Shown here one piece after another: positions 1-8,813 of a stretch of DNA of 64,000 nucleotides. This DNA is from Enterobacter cloacae complex sp. ECNIH7 (GTDB taxonomy: Bacteria > Pseudomonadota > Gammaproteobacteria > Enterobacterales > Enterobacteriaceae). Below the pieces are notes generated by a model. The model did no database searches, had not been told where the DNA came from, and was given only the letters and a program-made list of their open reading frames with translations. The DNA is taken from contig NZ_CP017991.1 in NCBI RefSeq assembly GCF_002208095.1, positions 62,001 through 126,000 of the forward strand. Reading direction: 5' to 3'. Every line of letters begins with the position of its first letter. The stretch's first letter is position 1. Position numbers and translations under genes: made by a program.

Positions 1-278
1 GATTCCGGCAAGCGTCCCTTGCCTTTTCCGCCGCCGGATCGGCTGCGAGCCAGGTCCGTCACAAGCCCAGCACCTTGCCGGGCACGGCGGATTAGGACAT
101 ACACCTGCCGCCTGGACAGGCCAAGCGCGTGAGCAGCGGCATCGGCGGCTTCATGCCCGACCACATCAAGCGCTGCCAGCGGCCCGATGATTTCCGCCCG
201 TTGCCGGGCCTGCGCCCAAGCCGCATCGGGCAGGGTGGCCACGCCTTGCTCGGCAATCAATGATGTGTCTGACGCCAT
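1..278 (-). CDS. tniA: TniA transposase, N-terminal part (cut by window edge)
   Basis: The minus strand opens with ATG at 276-278 and encodes about 92 residues beginning MASDTSLIAEQGVATLPDAA, followed by a helix-turn-helix-like stretch with LGLSRRQVYVLIRRARQG. This is the DNA-binding N-terminus of TniA, the DDE transposase of Tn402/Tn5053-type elements and of the tni module of class 1 integrons. The catalytic domain lies outside the window. The start sits next to TniA-binding repeats and the terminal inverted repeat at 294-421, the normal arrangement at the tni end. No integrase, cassette or tniB is visible here, so whether an integron follows cannot be told. Confidence 0.85.
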   Translation of the reverse strand, partial: MASDTSLIAEQGVATLPDAAWAQARQRAEIIGPLAALDVVGHEAADAAAHALGLSRRQVYVLIRRARQGAGLVTDLARSRSGGGKGKGRLPE

Positions 279-293
279 GCTCACACCTCGCTT

Positions 294-421
294 TGGTGCA
301 CACGAGTATTGAGCATAGTCGAGATTGGTGCAGATGACTTCTGATATTGCGTTGTCAGGAGTCGCCTGCACATCTGGCGTTACGCCCCGTCAATTGGTGC
401 AGTCGTCTTCTGAAAATGACA
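294..421. repeat. Tn402/class 1 integron tni-end terminal repeat and TniA-binding repeats
   Basis: Read on the minus strand, the sequence ending at 421 starts TGTCATTTTCAGAAGACGAC, the recognisable 25-26 bp terminal repeat (IRi/IRt) of Tn402-like elements (396-421). Two further copies of the GGTGCA-led motif follow inward at 327-349 and 294-316, matching the array of transposase-binding repeats expected at this end. Position 421 is therefore the outer edge of the tni module; sequence beyond it belongs to a Tn21-like element. Confidence 0.85.
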
Positions 422-480
422 GCGCCGGTTGCCTTGGCGGGCTTGTCACAAACCTACGTTTTTGAGAAGAAGGAGACTGC

Positions 481-3450
481 ATGCCCCGCCGTTCAATCCT
501 CTCCGCCGCAGAGCGCGACAGTCTCTTGGCGTTGCCCGATACCCAAGACGAACTCATCCGGCTCTACACGTTCAGCGAACCCGACCTGTCACTAATCCGC
601 CAGCGGCGCGGTGACGCCAACCGCCTGGGTGTCGCGGTGCAATTATGCTTATTGCGCTTTCCCGGTCAGGGCCTGCTGCCCGACGCTGCGGTGCCGATGC
701 CCCTGCTGCAATGGATCGGACGGCAACTGCGCATCGATCCATCGTGCTGGCCACAGTATGCAGAGAGGGAAGAAACCCGGCGCGAGCATCTGCTTGAGCT
801 GCGTGCATATTTGGGCATGGAGCCGTTCGGCCTGGCGCACTATCGGCAGGCTGTCCATGCCGCGACCGAGTTGGCCTTGCAAACCGACAAGGGCATCATG
901 CTGGCCAACAGTGTTCTCGACGACCTGCGGCACCGACACGTCATCTTGCCGACGCTGGATGTTGTCGAGCGCGTCTGTGCCGAGGCGATCACCCGCGCCA
1001 ACCGGCAAATCTACGAAACCTTGTCCGAACCGCTATCGGACGCGCATCGTCGCCGCCTTGACGATCTGCTCAAACGCCGGGACAACGGCAAAACGACCTG
1101 GCTGGCCTGGCTGCGCCAGTCACCCGTCAAGCCCAATTCGCGGCACATGCTCGAACACATCGAACGCCTCAAGGCATGGCAGGCGCTCGACCTGCCTTCC
1201 GGCGTCGAGCGGTCGGTGCACCAGAATCGCCTGCTCAAGATCGCCCGCGAGGGTGGCCAGATGACACCCGCCGACCTGGCCAAGTTCGAGGCGCAGCGGC
1301 GCTACGCCACCCTGGTCGCGCTCGCCATCGAGGGCATGGCCACGGTCACCGACGAAATCATCGACTTGCACGACCGCATCCTGGGCAAGCTGTTCAACGC
1401 CGCCAAGAACAAGCATCAGCAGCAGTTTCAGGCATCCGGCAAGGCGATCAACGCCAAGGTGCGGCTGTTCGGGCGCATCGGCCAGGCGCTGATCGAGGCC
1501 AAGCAAGCGGGCCGCGATCCGTTCGCCGCCATCGAGGGCGTACTATCCTGGGATGCTTTCGCCGAAAATGTCACCGAAGCGCAGAAGCTCGCGCAGCCCG
1601 AGGACTTCGATTTCCTGCACCGCATCGGCGAGAGCTACGCCACGTTACGCCGGTACGCGCCGGAATTCCTCGCCGTGCTCAAGCTGCGGGCTGCGCCCGC
1701 TGCCAAGGATGTGCTGGACGCCATCGAGGTGCTGCGCGGCATGAACAGCGACAACGCACGCAAGGTGCCTGCCGATGCGCCGACCGACTTCATCAAGCCG
1801 CGCTGGCAGAAGCTGGTGATGACCGATGCCGGCATCGACCGGCGCTACTACGAGTTGTGCGCACTGTCGGAACTGAAGAACGCGCTGCGCTCCGGCGACA
1901 TCTGGGTGCAAGGCTCACGCCAGTTCAAGGATTTCGAGGACTACCTGGTACCGCCTGTGAAATTCGCCAGCCTCAAGCTGGCCAGCGAACTGCCGCTGGC
2001 TGTGGTCACCAACTGCGACCAGTACCTGCATGACCGGCTGACGCTGCTAGAAACACAGCTTGCGACCGTCAACCGCATGGCGGCGGCCAACGACCTGCCG
2101 GACGCCATCATCACCGAGTCTGGCCTGAAGATCACGCCTCTGGATGCGGCGGTGCCTGACACCGCGCAGGCGCTGATCGACCAGACCGCGATGATCCTGC
2201 CGCACATCAAGATCACCGAACTGCTTATGGAAGTGGATGAATGGACGGGCTTCACCCGCCACTTTACGCACCTGAAATCGGGCGACCTGGCCAAGGACAA
2301 GAACCTGCTGCTGACCACCATACTGGCCGACGCGATCAATCTCGGCCTGACCAAGATGGCCGAGTCCTGTCCCGGCACAACGTATGCCAAGCTCGCCTGG
2401 CTACAAGCCTGGCATACCCGCGATGAAACCTATTCGACGGCGCTGGCCGAATTGGTGAACGTGCAGTTCCGGCATCCCTTCGCCGAGCATTGGGGTGACG
2501 GCACCACGTCATCGTCGGACGGCCAGAACTTCCGCACCGGCAGCAAGGCCGAGAGCACCGGGCACATCAACCCGAAATATGGCAGCAGCCCAGGGCGGAC
2601 GTTTTACACGCACATCTCCGACCAGTACGCGCCGTTCCACACCAAGGTCGTGAACGTCGGCGTGCGCGACTCGACCTACGTGCTCGACGGCCTGCTGTAC
2701 CACGAGTCCGACCTGCGCATCGAGGAGCACTACACCGACACGGCGGGCTTCACCGATCATGTCTTTGCCCTCATGCATCTGCTGGGCTTCCGCTTCGCGC
2801 CGCGCATCCGCGCCCTGGGCGACACCAAGCTGTTCATCCCTAAGGGTGAAGCCAGTTACGACGCACTCAGACCGACGATTAGCAGCGACAAGTTGAACAT
2901 CAAGGCTATTCGTGCCCATTGGGATGAAATCCTGCGCCTGGCTACCTCGATCAAACAGGGCACGGTGACGGCCTCGCTGATGTTGCGCAAACTCGGCAGC
3001 TACCCGCGCCAGAACGGCCTGGCCGTTGCGCTGCGCGAGCTGGGGCGCATCGAGCGCACGCTGTTCATCTTGGACTGGCTGCAAAGCGTGGAACTACGCC
3101 GTCGTGTGCATGCCGGATTGAACAAGGGCGAAGCCCGCAATGCGCTGGCCAGGGCGGTGTTCTTCAACCGGCTGGGCGAAATCCGCGACCGCAGTTTCGA
3201 GCAGCAGCGCTACCGGGCCAGTGGCCTCAACCTGGTGACGGCGGCCATCGTGCTGTGGAACACGGTCTACCTGGAGCGCGCCGCGAATGCTTTGCGCGGC
3301 CACGGCCATGGTGTCGATGAAGGGCTGTTGCAGTACCTGTCGCCGCTGGGTTGGGAGCATATCAACCTGACCGGCGATTACCTCTGGCGCAGTAGCTCCA
3401 AAGTAGGCGTGGGGAAATTCCGACCGCTACGTCCGCTCTCTGGGTCTTAG
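481..3450 (+). CDS. tnpA: Tn21-subfamily Tn3-family transposase TnpA
   Basis: A 989-aa protein of the length and sequence of Tn21/Tn1696-type TnpA (starts [19 protein letters not shown], ends with [11 protein letters not shown]). It is the DDE transposase that forms cointegrates between 38-bp inverted repeats and leaves 5-bp target duplications. The start is preceded by GAAGGAG at 468-474. Its stop overlaps the element's terminal repeat (3446-3483), as in Tn21. The matching resolvase tnpR and the res site, which should lie upstream, are missing: only 59 bp separate the start from the Tn402 terminal repeat. The protein is probably intact, but the element as seen here could not resolve cointegrates on its own. 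Confidence 0.93.
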   Translation: MPRRSILSAAERDSLLALPDTQDELIRLYTFSEPDLSLIRQRRGDANRLGVAVQLCLLRFPGQGLLPDAAVPMPLLQWIGRQLRIDPSCWPQYAEREETRREHLLELRAYLGMEPFGLAHYRQAVHAATELALQTDKGIMLANSVLDDLRHRHVILPTLDVVERVCAEAITRANRQIYETLSEPLSDAHRRRLDDLLKRRDNGKTTWLAWLRQSPVKPNSRHMLEHIERLKAWQALDLPSGVERSVHQNRLLKIAREGGQMTPADLAKFEAQRRYATLVALAIEGMATVTDEIIDLHDRILGKLFNAAKNKHQQQFQASGKAINAKVRLFGRIGQALIEAKQAGRDPFAAIEGVLSWDAFAENVTEAQKLAQPEDFDFLHRIGESYATLRRYAPEFLAVLKLRAAPAAKDVLDAIEVLRGMNSDNARKVPADAPTDFIKPRWQKLVMTDAGIDRRYYELCALSELKNALRSGDIWVQGSRQFKDFEDYLVPPVKFASLKLASELPLAVVTNCDQYLHDRLTLLETQLATVNRMAAANDLPDAIITESGLKITPLDAAVPDTAQALIDQTAMILPHIKITELLMEVDEWTGFTRHFTHLKSGDLAKDKNLLLTTILADAINLGLTKMAESCPGTTYAKLAWLQAWHTRDETYSTALAELVNVQFRHPFAEHWGDGTTSSSDGQNFRTGSKAESTGHINPKYGSSPGRTFYTHISDQYAPFHTKVVNVGVRDSTYVLDGLLYHESDLRIEEHYTDTAGFTDHVFALMHLLGFRFAPRIRALGDTKLFIPKGEASYDALRPTISSDKLNIKAIRAHWDEILRLATSIKQGTVTASLMLRKLGSYPRQNGLAVALRELGRIERTLFILDWLQSVELRRRVHAGLNKGEARNALARAVFFNRLGEIRDRSFEQQRYRASGLNLVTAAIVLWNTVYLERAANALRGHGHGVDEGLLQYLSPLGWEHINLTGDYLWRSSSKVGVGKFRPLRPLSGS

Positions 3451-3483
3451 CGTACGATTTTTTCCGTTTTCTGAGGTGACCCC
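3446..3483. repeat. Tn21-family 38-bp terminal inverted repeat
   Basis: Read from the outside (minus strand), it begins GGGGTCACCTCAGAAAACGG and ends CTAAG, the Tn21-subfamily 38-bp end. It overlaps the last codons of tnpA and marks the right boundary of the Tn21-like fragment. Confidence 0.9.
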
Positions 3484-3851
3484 TAGTGGGAGCGAAGCTG
3501 CAAAATGCGAATTTTAATAAATAGTGAAGTTTAATCCGGCAAAACAATCAGATTTATCCTCTAAAGGTTCTCAAGATGTTCCTTTTGTTTTTTTAAGCCT
3601 GTAATTCTGTGTAACTTCCAATATATGAAAGGTGATCGCTAAGGCAGTCACCGAACTCGACAATAAAACCACTAATCGCCAGTCGCCAGTTCTGGAGCGG
3701 TATACTCCATTTTTTCGACGCATCCTTGATCGGCAGAGATATAATCTTCCGTACCGGTCATCTGTCGGGAACATTTTGCGTTTATAACTTGATAAGGTAC
3801 AGTGGATCCCATATATGTATATTGAGGATGTCCCTCTGAAACTCAGGAATC
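3484..3851. other. Short stretch between Tn21 end and IS1, no gene recognised
   Basis: About 370 bp of mixed, moderately AT-rich sequence. A 67-codon minus-strand frame exists at 3571-3774, but it has no clear ribosome-binding site and no recognisable product. Probably a remnant of the plasmid sequence that existed before the mobile elements arrived. Confidence 0.5.
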
Positions 3852-4011
3852 GGTAATGACTCCAACTTACTGATAGTGTTTTATGTTCAGATAATGCCCG
3901 ATGACTTTGTCATGCAGCTCCACCGATTTTGAGAACGACAGTGACTTCCTGCCCAGCCTTGCCAGATGCTGCCTCAGATTCAGGTTATGCCGCTCAATGC
4001 GCTCCGTATAT
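3852..4011 (-). mobile_element. IS1, right-hand 160 bp (interrupted copy)
   Basis: The terminal repeat GGTAATGACTCCAACTTA starts at 3852. On the minus strand the fragment holds the last codons of insB (ending ...YLNIKHYQ, stop 3867-3869). It stops at the TATAT target duplication (4007-4011) of the inserted Tn3-family transposon. Together with 11953-12560 it adds up to exactly 768 bp, the length of IS1. The outer flanks (TCAGGAATC at left, GTTTTATCT at right) are not a 9-bp duplication. Confidence 0.95.
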
Positions 4012-4054
4012 GGCTAAATTTGCCCAACGCGCCGAAAATGTAAAGTTAGCTTTA
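4012..4054. repeat. Left terminal inverted repeat of the 7.9-kb transposon
   Basis: Forty-two of 43 positions match the reverse complement of 11905-11947; the single mismatch is G versus A at the 23rd base. The GGCTAA-type outer end lies directly against the TATAT duplication. Confidence 0.95.
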
Positions 4055-4508
4055 TAACTAAGCTCTTGAGCTAAATTAAGCCACTGTTTTTTTTGTTTTT
4101 AATGTGGAATTTATCTGGTTACGCTCATTAACACTGAATTTAAGTCGTTACAGCTTACCGGATCATAGTTAATCTGATTTTGGTCCTTTGACTTTCAACG
4201 ACCTGAACGGTATCCTTACCTAACTCTATATTGTGTTTCTGTATATAGCTAAAAATCAAAATTTTACTCATTTTACCTGTTGTAAGGATAATTTCTGTAA
4301 TGAGCTTTAAGCCGCATTAGTTTAACCCCCTTCATTTTGGATCGCTCAGATCCGTTCGTAGTATCTACCCTTCGGTAGCTTTTGTTGTACCTCCATAAAT
4401 CTAATATTGATTCGTCACGTTGACGAAAAAGCTCTTGTCTTTGCACATCTGTGTATATGGCTAGCGTTAGCTTTTGTTATTGATTTAATTTTAATCAGAG
4501 TGAGTAAC

Positions 4509-5999
4509 ATGATTCAAACCATGAAAAAAGAGTGGTTCTCCAATATACGCGGAGATCTGTTAGCCGGTATTGTGGTAGCGCTGGCGTTAATCCCTGAGGC
4601 AATTGCCTTTTCTATTATTGCAGGTGTCGATCCTAAGGTCGGCCTATATGCTTCATTCTGTATCGCTGTGGTTATTGCCTTTACTGGTGGCCGTCCTGGC
4701 ATGATCTCTGCCGCAACAGGCGCGATGGCACTGTTAATGGTGACCTTAGTAAAGGAACATGGCCTTGAGTATTTACTCGCGGCGACCTTATTAACCGGTG
4801 TGCTGCAAATTGCTGCGGGTTACTTAAAACTCGGTAGCTTGATGCGTTTCGTCTCCCGCTCTGTGGTGACGGGTTTTGTGAATGCACTGGCGATTCTGAT
4901 CTTTATGGCCCAGTTGCCCGAACTGACCAATGTGACTTGGCACGTATATGCGATGACGGTAGCTGGCCTCGGTATCATTTACCTATTCCCACTCATCCCT
5001 GTGATTGGTAAATCCGTACCTTCGCCTCTCGTGTGTATTGTCGGATTAACGCTTTTTGCGGTTTATATGGGGTTAGATATTCGTACTGTCGGCGACATGG
5101 GACAACTGCCTGATACTTTACCTATTTTCCTCTGGCCTGAAGTGCCCTTGACCCTTGAAACTCTGATGATCATCTTCCCTTACTCGGCCGGCCTTGCCGT
5201 GGTGGGCTTGCTGGAATCTATGATGACCGCCACCATAGTTGATGACTTAACCGATACCCAAAGCGATAAGAATCGCGAGTGTAAGGGCCAAGGTATTGCC
5301 AATATCGGCGCGGGTTTAATGGGCGGTATGGCTGGTTGCGCTATGATTGGTCAGTCGATCATCAACGTTAAATCGGGTGGTCGCGGACGTTTATCATCCT
5401 TCGCTGCAGGCGTTTTTTTACTTGTGATGGTGGTGTTTTTAGGAGAGTGGTTAAAGCTTATTCCTATGGCGGCACTGGTTGCCGTGATGATCATGGTGGC
5501 TATCGGTACATTCTCTTGGGATTCAATCCGTAATCTTAAGCATCATCCTATGTCAACCAACCTTGTGATGGTGGCGACGGTTGTGGTCGTGGTCGCTACC
5601 CATAACTTAGCAATTGGGGTATTTGTAGGTGTATTACTCGCGTCCCTATTTTTTGCTAATAAAGTGGGACGTTTTATGGTGGTTAAGAGTACAACGACTG
5701 CTGCTGACACTGGTCGCCATTATCAGGTTATTGGACAAGTCTTTTTTGCTTCATCAGATAAGTTCAGTAATTCATTCGATTTTAGGGAAGTGGTTGATAA
5801 AGTGACTATCGACTTATCTCAAGCACATTTTTGGGATATTACCGCGGTATCGGCCCTCGACAAGGTAGTGATTAAATTCCGCCGCGAGGGGACTGAGGTT
5901 GAGTTGATTGGCCTTAACGAAGCCAGTGCCACCATAGTCGATAAATTTGGGGTACACGATAAGCCAGAAGAAGTTGAAAAAATGATGTCTGGTCACTAA
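4509..5999 (+). CDS. SulP-family anion transporter with STAS domain
   Basis: A 496-aa integral membrane protein. I chose ATG 4509 (preceded by GAGTGAG) over a TTG at 4407, because the protein then begins with a SulP-like cytoplasmic leader ([20 protein letters not shown]). Features: the SulP signature around [21 protein letters not shown], about ten to twelve hydrophobic helices, and a short C-terminal STAS domain (last ~95 residues, with [20 protein letters not shown]). SulP proteins move sulfate, bicarbonate or similar anions; the substrate here cannot be read from sequence. It is 34 bp upstream of the universal stress gene and likely cotranscribed with it. The same sup-uspA pairing is known from Acinetobacter AbaR islands. 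Confidence 0.85.
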   Translation: MIQTMKKEWFSNIRGDLLAGIVVALALIPEAIAFSIIAGVDPKVGLYASFCIAVVIAFTGGRPGMISAATGAMALLMVTLVKEHGLEYLLAATLLTGVLQIAAGYLKLGSLMRFVSRSVVTGFVNALAILIFMAQLPELTNVTWHVYAMTVAGLGIIYLFPLIPVIGKSVPSPLVCIVGLTLFAVYMGLDIRTVGDMGQLPDTLPIFLWPEVPLTLETLMIIFPYSAGLAVVGLLESMMTATIVDDLTDTQSDKNRECKGQGIANIGAGLMGGMAGCAMIGQSIINVKSGGRGRLSSFAAGVFLLVMVVFLGEWLKLIPMAALVAVMIMVAIGTFSWDSIRNLKHHPMSTNLVMVATVVVVVATHNLAIGVFVGVLLASLFFANKVGRFMVVKSTTTAADTGRHYQVIGQVFFASSDKFSNSFDFREVVDKVTIDLSQAHFWDITAVSALDKVVIKFRREGTEVELIGLNEASATIVDKFGVHDKPEEVEKMMSGH

Positions 6000-6033
6000 G
6001 CCATTAGCAACACAACAACAAAGGAATAAAACG

Positions 6034-6888
6034 ATGACAAATGTGATTGCTTGTATTGACGGTTCAAATGTGACATCCGCTGTATGTGATGCCAGTGGCT
6101 GGGCCGCCTTTCAACTGAATGCCCCTGTAATCCTATTACATGTATTGGATAAGTCAGCCTATCCGATAGAGTCAGATCTGTCGGGAAATATTGGCCTAGG
6201 TACACGGGAGCACTTGCTCAATGAAATGGTTGAGCTCGAAGCGCGCCGGGGCAAGCTGGCACTCGAGCAGGGTAAGTATATGTTGCAAGATGCGCAAACG
6301 CGCATCGTGGAGGCACAACCTGCAGTCGTGGTTAAAACCTTGCAGCGTCACGGCGATTTAGTCGAAACCCTGTTAGAGCAAGAATCCCATGCCAGATTGG
6401 TGGTGATGGGGCGTCAAGGGGAGCAACATCAAGATCAAGCGCAGGCGATTGGCAGCCATCTAGAAAACGTCATTCGCACAGTTAAGCAGCCTATTTTAGT
6501 GGTGATGACAGAGTTTGAAGCACCGAAACGATTTATGATTGCCTACGATGGCAGCATTACTGCGAAAAAAGCCCTTAATCAAGTGCTAACAAGTCCACTC
6601 TTAAAAGGGCTTGAATGTCATTTGGTGATGGTGTCTGATGCTCAATCACAGGCGACAGCAGAACTGGCGTTGGTGACCGAATCTCTGATGGCGGCGAATT
6701 TCAATGTGGTTACCGCTGTTTGTCAGGGAGAAGTTCAAACGGCTCTTGAGATCTATCAACTTGAGCATCACATCGATCTTATGGTGATGGGGGCCTACGG
6801 CCATTCGCGGATAAGAGAGTTTTTTGTGGGAAGCAATACCACAAAGATGATCAGTAAAAGCCATATCCCATTATTATTATTGCGCTAA
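6034..6888 (+). CDS. Tandem universal stress protein (UspA family)
   Basis: A 284-aa protein made of two Usp-like halves. The first begins MTNVIACIDGSNVTSAVC and contains LVVMGRQGE; the second begins at about residue 165 with KRFMIAYDGSITAKKALN and ends with the ATP-binding-type motif VMGAYGHSRIREFFVGSNTTKMI. Tandem Usp proteins (UspE-like) are cytoplasmic stress-survival factors that bind nucleotides. A ribosome-binding site AAAGGAA lies 7 bp before the start. It sits 34 bp after the SulP gene as the second gene of the cargo operon. Its role alongside an anion transporter is not established. Confidence 0.88.
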   Translation: MTNVIACIDGSNVTSAVCDASGWAAFQLNAPVILLHVLDKSAYPIESDLSGNIGLGTREHLLNEMVELEARRGKLALEQGKYMLQDAQTRIVEAQPAVVVKTLQRHGDLVETLLEQESHARLVVMGRQGEQHQDQAQAIGSHLENVIRTVKQPILVVMTEFEAPKRFMIAYDGSITAKKALNQVLTSPLLKGLECHLVMVSDAQSQATAELALVTESLMAANFNVVTAVCQGEVQTALEIYQLEHHIDLMVMGAYGHSRIREFFVGSNTTKMISKSHIPLLLLR

Positions 6889-6978
6889 CAGCTATTGATA
6901 TTGCACTAATCAGTATCCAAGACGCTGGTTAGTGCATAGTAATAGAGATAGGTTCTGACGCTTAAGTTTGGAGGTGAA

Positions 6979-7311
6979 ATGAACGAGCAGCTAAAGCAAC
7001 AACTGCATTTACAGTTACAGCAAATGCTGGAAAGTTTGTTAGCGCAGATTGCAGCACAAACGAGTGATGTGCAAGTTGTCGAACTTGACCAATCACGACT
7101 CGGACGTCTTTCACGTATAGATGCATTGCAAGGACAGCAAATGGAATTAGAAACTGCGAGACGCAAGCAGCATCAGTTACAAGTTATTGAAGGTGCATTA
7201 TTGCGCATAAATAGCGATGAATATGGCAGCTGTTTTGTCTGTGGTGAAGATATCGATTTGAATCGGCTTATGTTTGATCCTACCGTGACTCGCTGCATTA
7301 ACTGTTCGTAG
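6979..7311 (+). CDS. DksA/TraR-type C4 zinc-finger protein
   Basis: A 110-aa protein with a glutamine-rich, coiled-coil-like N-terminal two thirds and a C-terminal four-cysteine finger (CFVCGEDIDLNRLMFDPTVTRCINC). Members of this family insert a coiled coil into the RNA polymerase secondary channel. The size and finger match the short DksA-like/TraR proteins rather than the 151-aa DksA. GGAGG lies 5 bp before the ATG. It is the last gene of the SulP-Usp cargo operon, 90 bp downstream of usp. Confidence 0.8.
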   Translation: MNEQLKQQLHLQLQQMLESLLAQIAAQTSDVQVVELDQSRLGRLSRIDALQGQQMELETARRKQHQLQVIEGALLRINSDEYGSCFVCGEDIDLNRLMFDPTVTRCINCS

Positions 7312-7428
7312 AAATATTAATGTTAGGCTAAGGCTCTTTAGATAAGGAAAATTTATCATACCTATTGATGTTACGTTAATACAGTAAGGCTAATTTTAAA
7401 CGTCAATACATACAATAGTCAGTATCAA

Positions 7429-8049
7429 TCACGTTTTATATTTTCCATAATCTCGCAGCTCTTTAACATCTATCGAGTAGGGGGAAACAATTGATTGCTT
7501 AACTGAATTTATTGCCCGATAAATAGAAGCTTCTCCAAGGTGATACTCCTTGGCAAGCTGACCAATAGTGGCCCCCTCAGCTCTTTTATCATAAATTGCT
7601 TGTTTTAAGGTGTCCGTAAGTTTTACAGGCCTACCAAATTTAACTCCATTTTCATGTGCTTTTGCGATACCTTCAGCTTGCCTCTCTGTCCGCAAGTCAT
7701 TTTCAAACTCAGCAATAGCAGCCAACATATTGAACATGAGTCTCCCAGTCGAAGTGCTCGTATCAATGTTCTGATCGATAACGAGCAAATCAATACCTTC
7801 ACTTTGAAAACGCGAAGCAATCTGGGCTAAGTGGACGACTGAGCGAGCAAGACGATCGAGTCGGGTTACCACTAGGGTATCCCCTTCACGTAAATAACTC
7901 ATGCAAGATTGAAATTCAGACCGTTCAGCCGTCCTCCCACTGCGTTTTTCTTGATATATCTTATTGCACTCAGCTCGATGTAACTTGCCCAGTTGCACTT
8001 CTAAGCTTTGACCCGTGGAACTCACTCGAGCATAACCAACTTTGGACAT
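7429..8049 (-). CDS. tnpR: Serine-recombinase resolvase TnpR
   Basis: A 206-aa protein with the resolvase/invertase domain: MSKVGYARVSSTGQSLEVQL carries the catalytic serine region (Ser10), followed by LVVTRLDRLARSV and the arm motif GRLMFNMLAAIAEFE. A C-terminal helix-turn-helix contains TIGQLAKEYHLGEASIYRAI. It resolves cointegrates of the surrounding transposon at a res site expected in 8050-8218. It is transcribed away from the toxin-antitoxin pair and the transposase. A C-terminal tail of about 20 residues extends beyond the usual length. Confidence 0.92.
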   Translation of the reverse strand: MSKVGYARVSSTGQSLEVQLGKLHRAECNKIYQEKRSGRTAERSEFQSCMSYLREGDTLVVTRLDRLARSVVHLAQIASRFQSEGIDLLVIDQNIDTSTSTGRLMFNMLAAIAEFENDLRTERQAEGIAKAHENGVKFGRPVKLTDTLKQAIYDKRAEGATIGQLAKEYHLGEASIYRAINSVKQSIVSPYSIDVKELRDYGKYKT

Positions 8050-8218
8050 AAATCACCATATCTCTTTAAAGGTTTTGATAATGCACTTATGATAGTAGTT
8101 TTGATAGGTAATAACCAGAGCTATCAAATAGTATACATTTTGATAGGGTGCATTTTTGACTTTTATCGCCCAACTGGTGTAAATTGAGCGAATCGAACGA
8201 TTCGTTTAAAGGTGATAA
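8050..8218. promoter_or_regulatory. Probable res site and divergent promoters, with antitoxin operator
   Basis: This 169-bp stretch between divergent tnpR and antitoxin genes contains TTTTGATA at several sites in both orientations (near 8074, 8100, 8123 and 8137), as expected of paired resolvase subsites. It also has a 16-bp inverted repeat, CGAATCG-AA-CGATTCG (8189-8204), 15 bp before the antitoxin ATG, a natural operator for autoregulation. The res assignment is inferred from position and repeats. Confidence 0.6.
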
Positions 8219-8479
8219 ATGAACACTCTTTCAGCCAATGAAGCAAAAATTCACTTTGGAGATTTGTTGCTCAAAGCTCAACAAGCTCCAATCCAAATTA
8301 ATAAAAATGGCAAGCCTGTGGCCGTTGTTATTTCAGCTGATGCATACCAAAGTATCGAGACACTAAAATTACATTTGCTTCAATCCAAAGCGGTGAAAGC
8401 CATAACTGACATCAAAATGGGCAATTTGGTTGATGGTAATACCTTTTTTGATGAGCTGGCCGCAGGGCAGTATGACTAA
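8219..8479 (+). CDS. Phd/YefM-type antitoxin
   Basis: An 86-aa protein with the Phd/YefM N-terminal fold: MNTLSANEAKIHFGDLLLKA, then PVAVVISADAYQSIE. This part dimerises and binds DNA, while the acidic C-terminal tail (DGNTFFDELAAGQYD) would wrap the toxin. Its TAA stop overlaps the toxin ATG (8477-8481), so the two are translationally coupled. The 16-bp inverted repeat just upstream is the likely operator. Toxin-antitoxin pairs between resolvase and transposase genes are a known feature of several Tn3-family groups. Confidence 0.88.
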   Translation: MNTLSANEAKIHFGDLLLKAQQAPIQINKNGKPVAVVISADAYQSIETLKLHLLQSKAVKAITDIKMGNLVDGNTFFDELAAGQYD

Positions 8480-8790
8480 TGCCGGTAACTTATCATTTAA
8501 CGCCCGATGCACAATCTGATCTGATAGGTATTCACCGCTTTACGTTAGCCCAATGGGGAACGACTCAGTCGAAGACCTATTTATCAGGACTTAGACAAAC
8601 GATTCAACTGCTGGCTGAAACACCCACCCTTGGGAAAAATAGACCCGAGGTACGCATGAATGTGTTTAGCTTCCCTTATTCAAGTCATGTCATCTATTAC
8701 ATCCAACATGAGCATCAATTCGTTGTATTTGGGATCTTACATAAAAGTATGGTTCCACTTGCACATCTCGCGGAGCGGGAAATTATTTGA
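8479..8790 (+). CDS. ParE/RelE-superfamily toxin
   Basis: A 103-aa protein starting MPVTYHLTPDAQSDLIGIHR and containing the family pattern of a tyrosine/tryptophan-rich helix, LLAETPTLGKNRPEVRMNVFSFP, and a final strand FVVFGILHKSMVP. ParE-type members poison DNA gyrase and RelE-type members cut mRNA; the LGKNRPE segment and lack of an obvious RelE catalytic set favour ParE. It overlaps the antitoxin and lies 23 bp before the transposase gene, whose transcription may read through from the toxin-antitoxin promoter. Confidence 0.88.
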   Translation: MPVTYHLTPDAQSDLIGIHRFTLAQWGTTQSKTYLSGLRQTIQLLAETPTLGKNRPEVRMNVFSFPYSSHVIYYIQHEHQFVVFGILHKSMVPLAHLAEREII

Positions 8791-8813
8791 TGTAGTGAAA
8801 TAGGGAGGGCACC

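Noticed and set aside
3571..3774. 67-codon minus-strand frame between Tn21 end and IS1
   Set aside because: No ribosome-binding site and no recognisable product. Listed only as a gene-free stretch.
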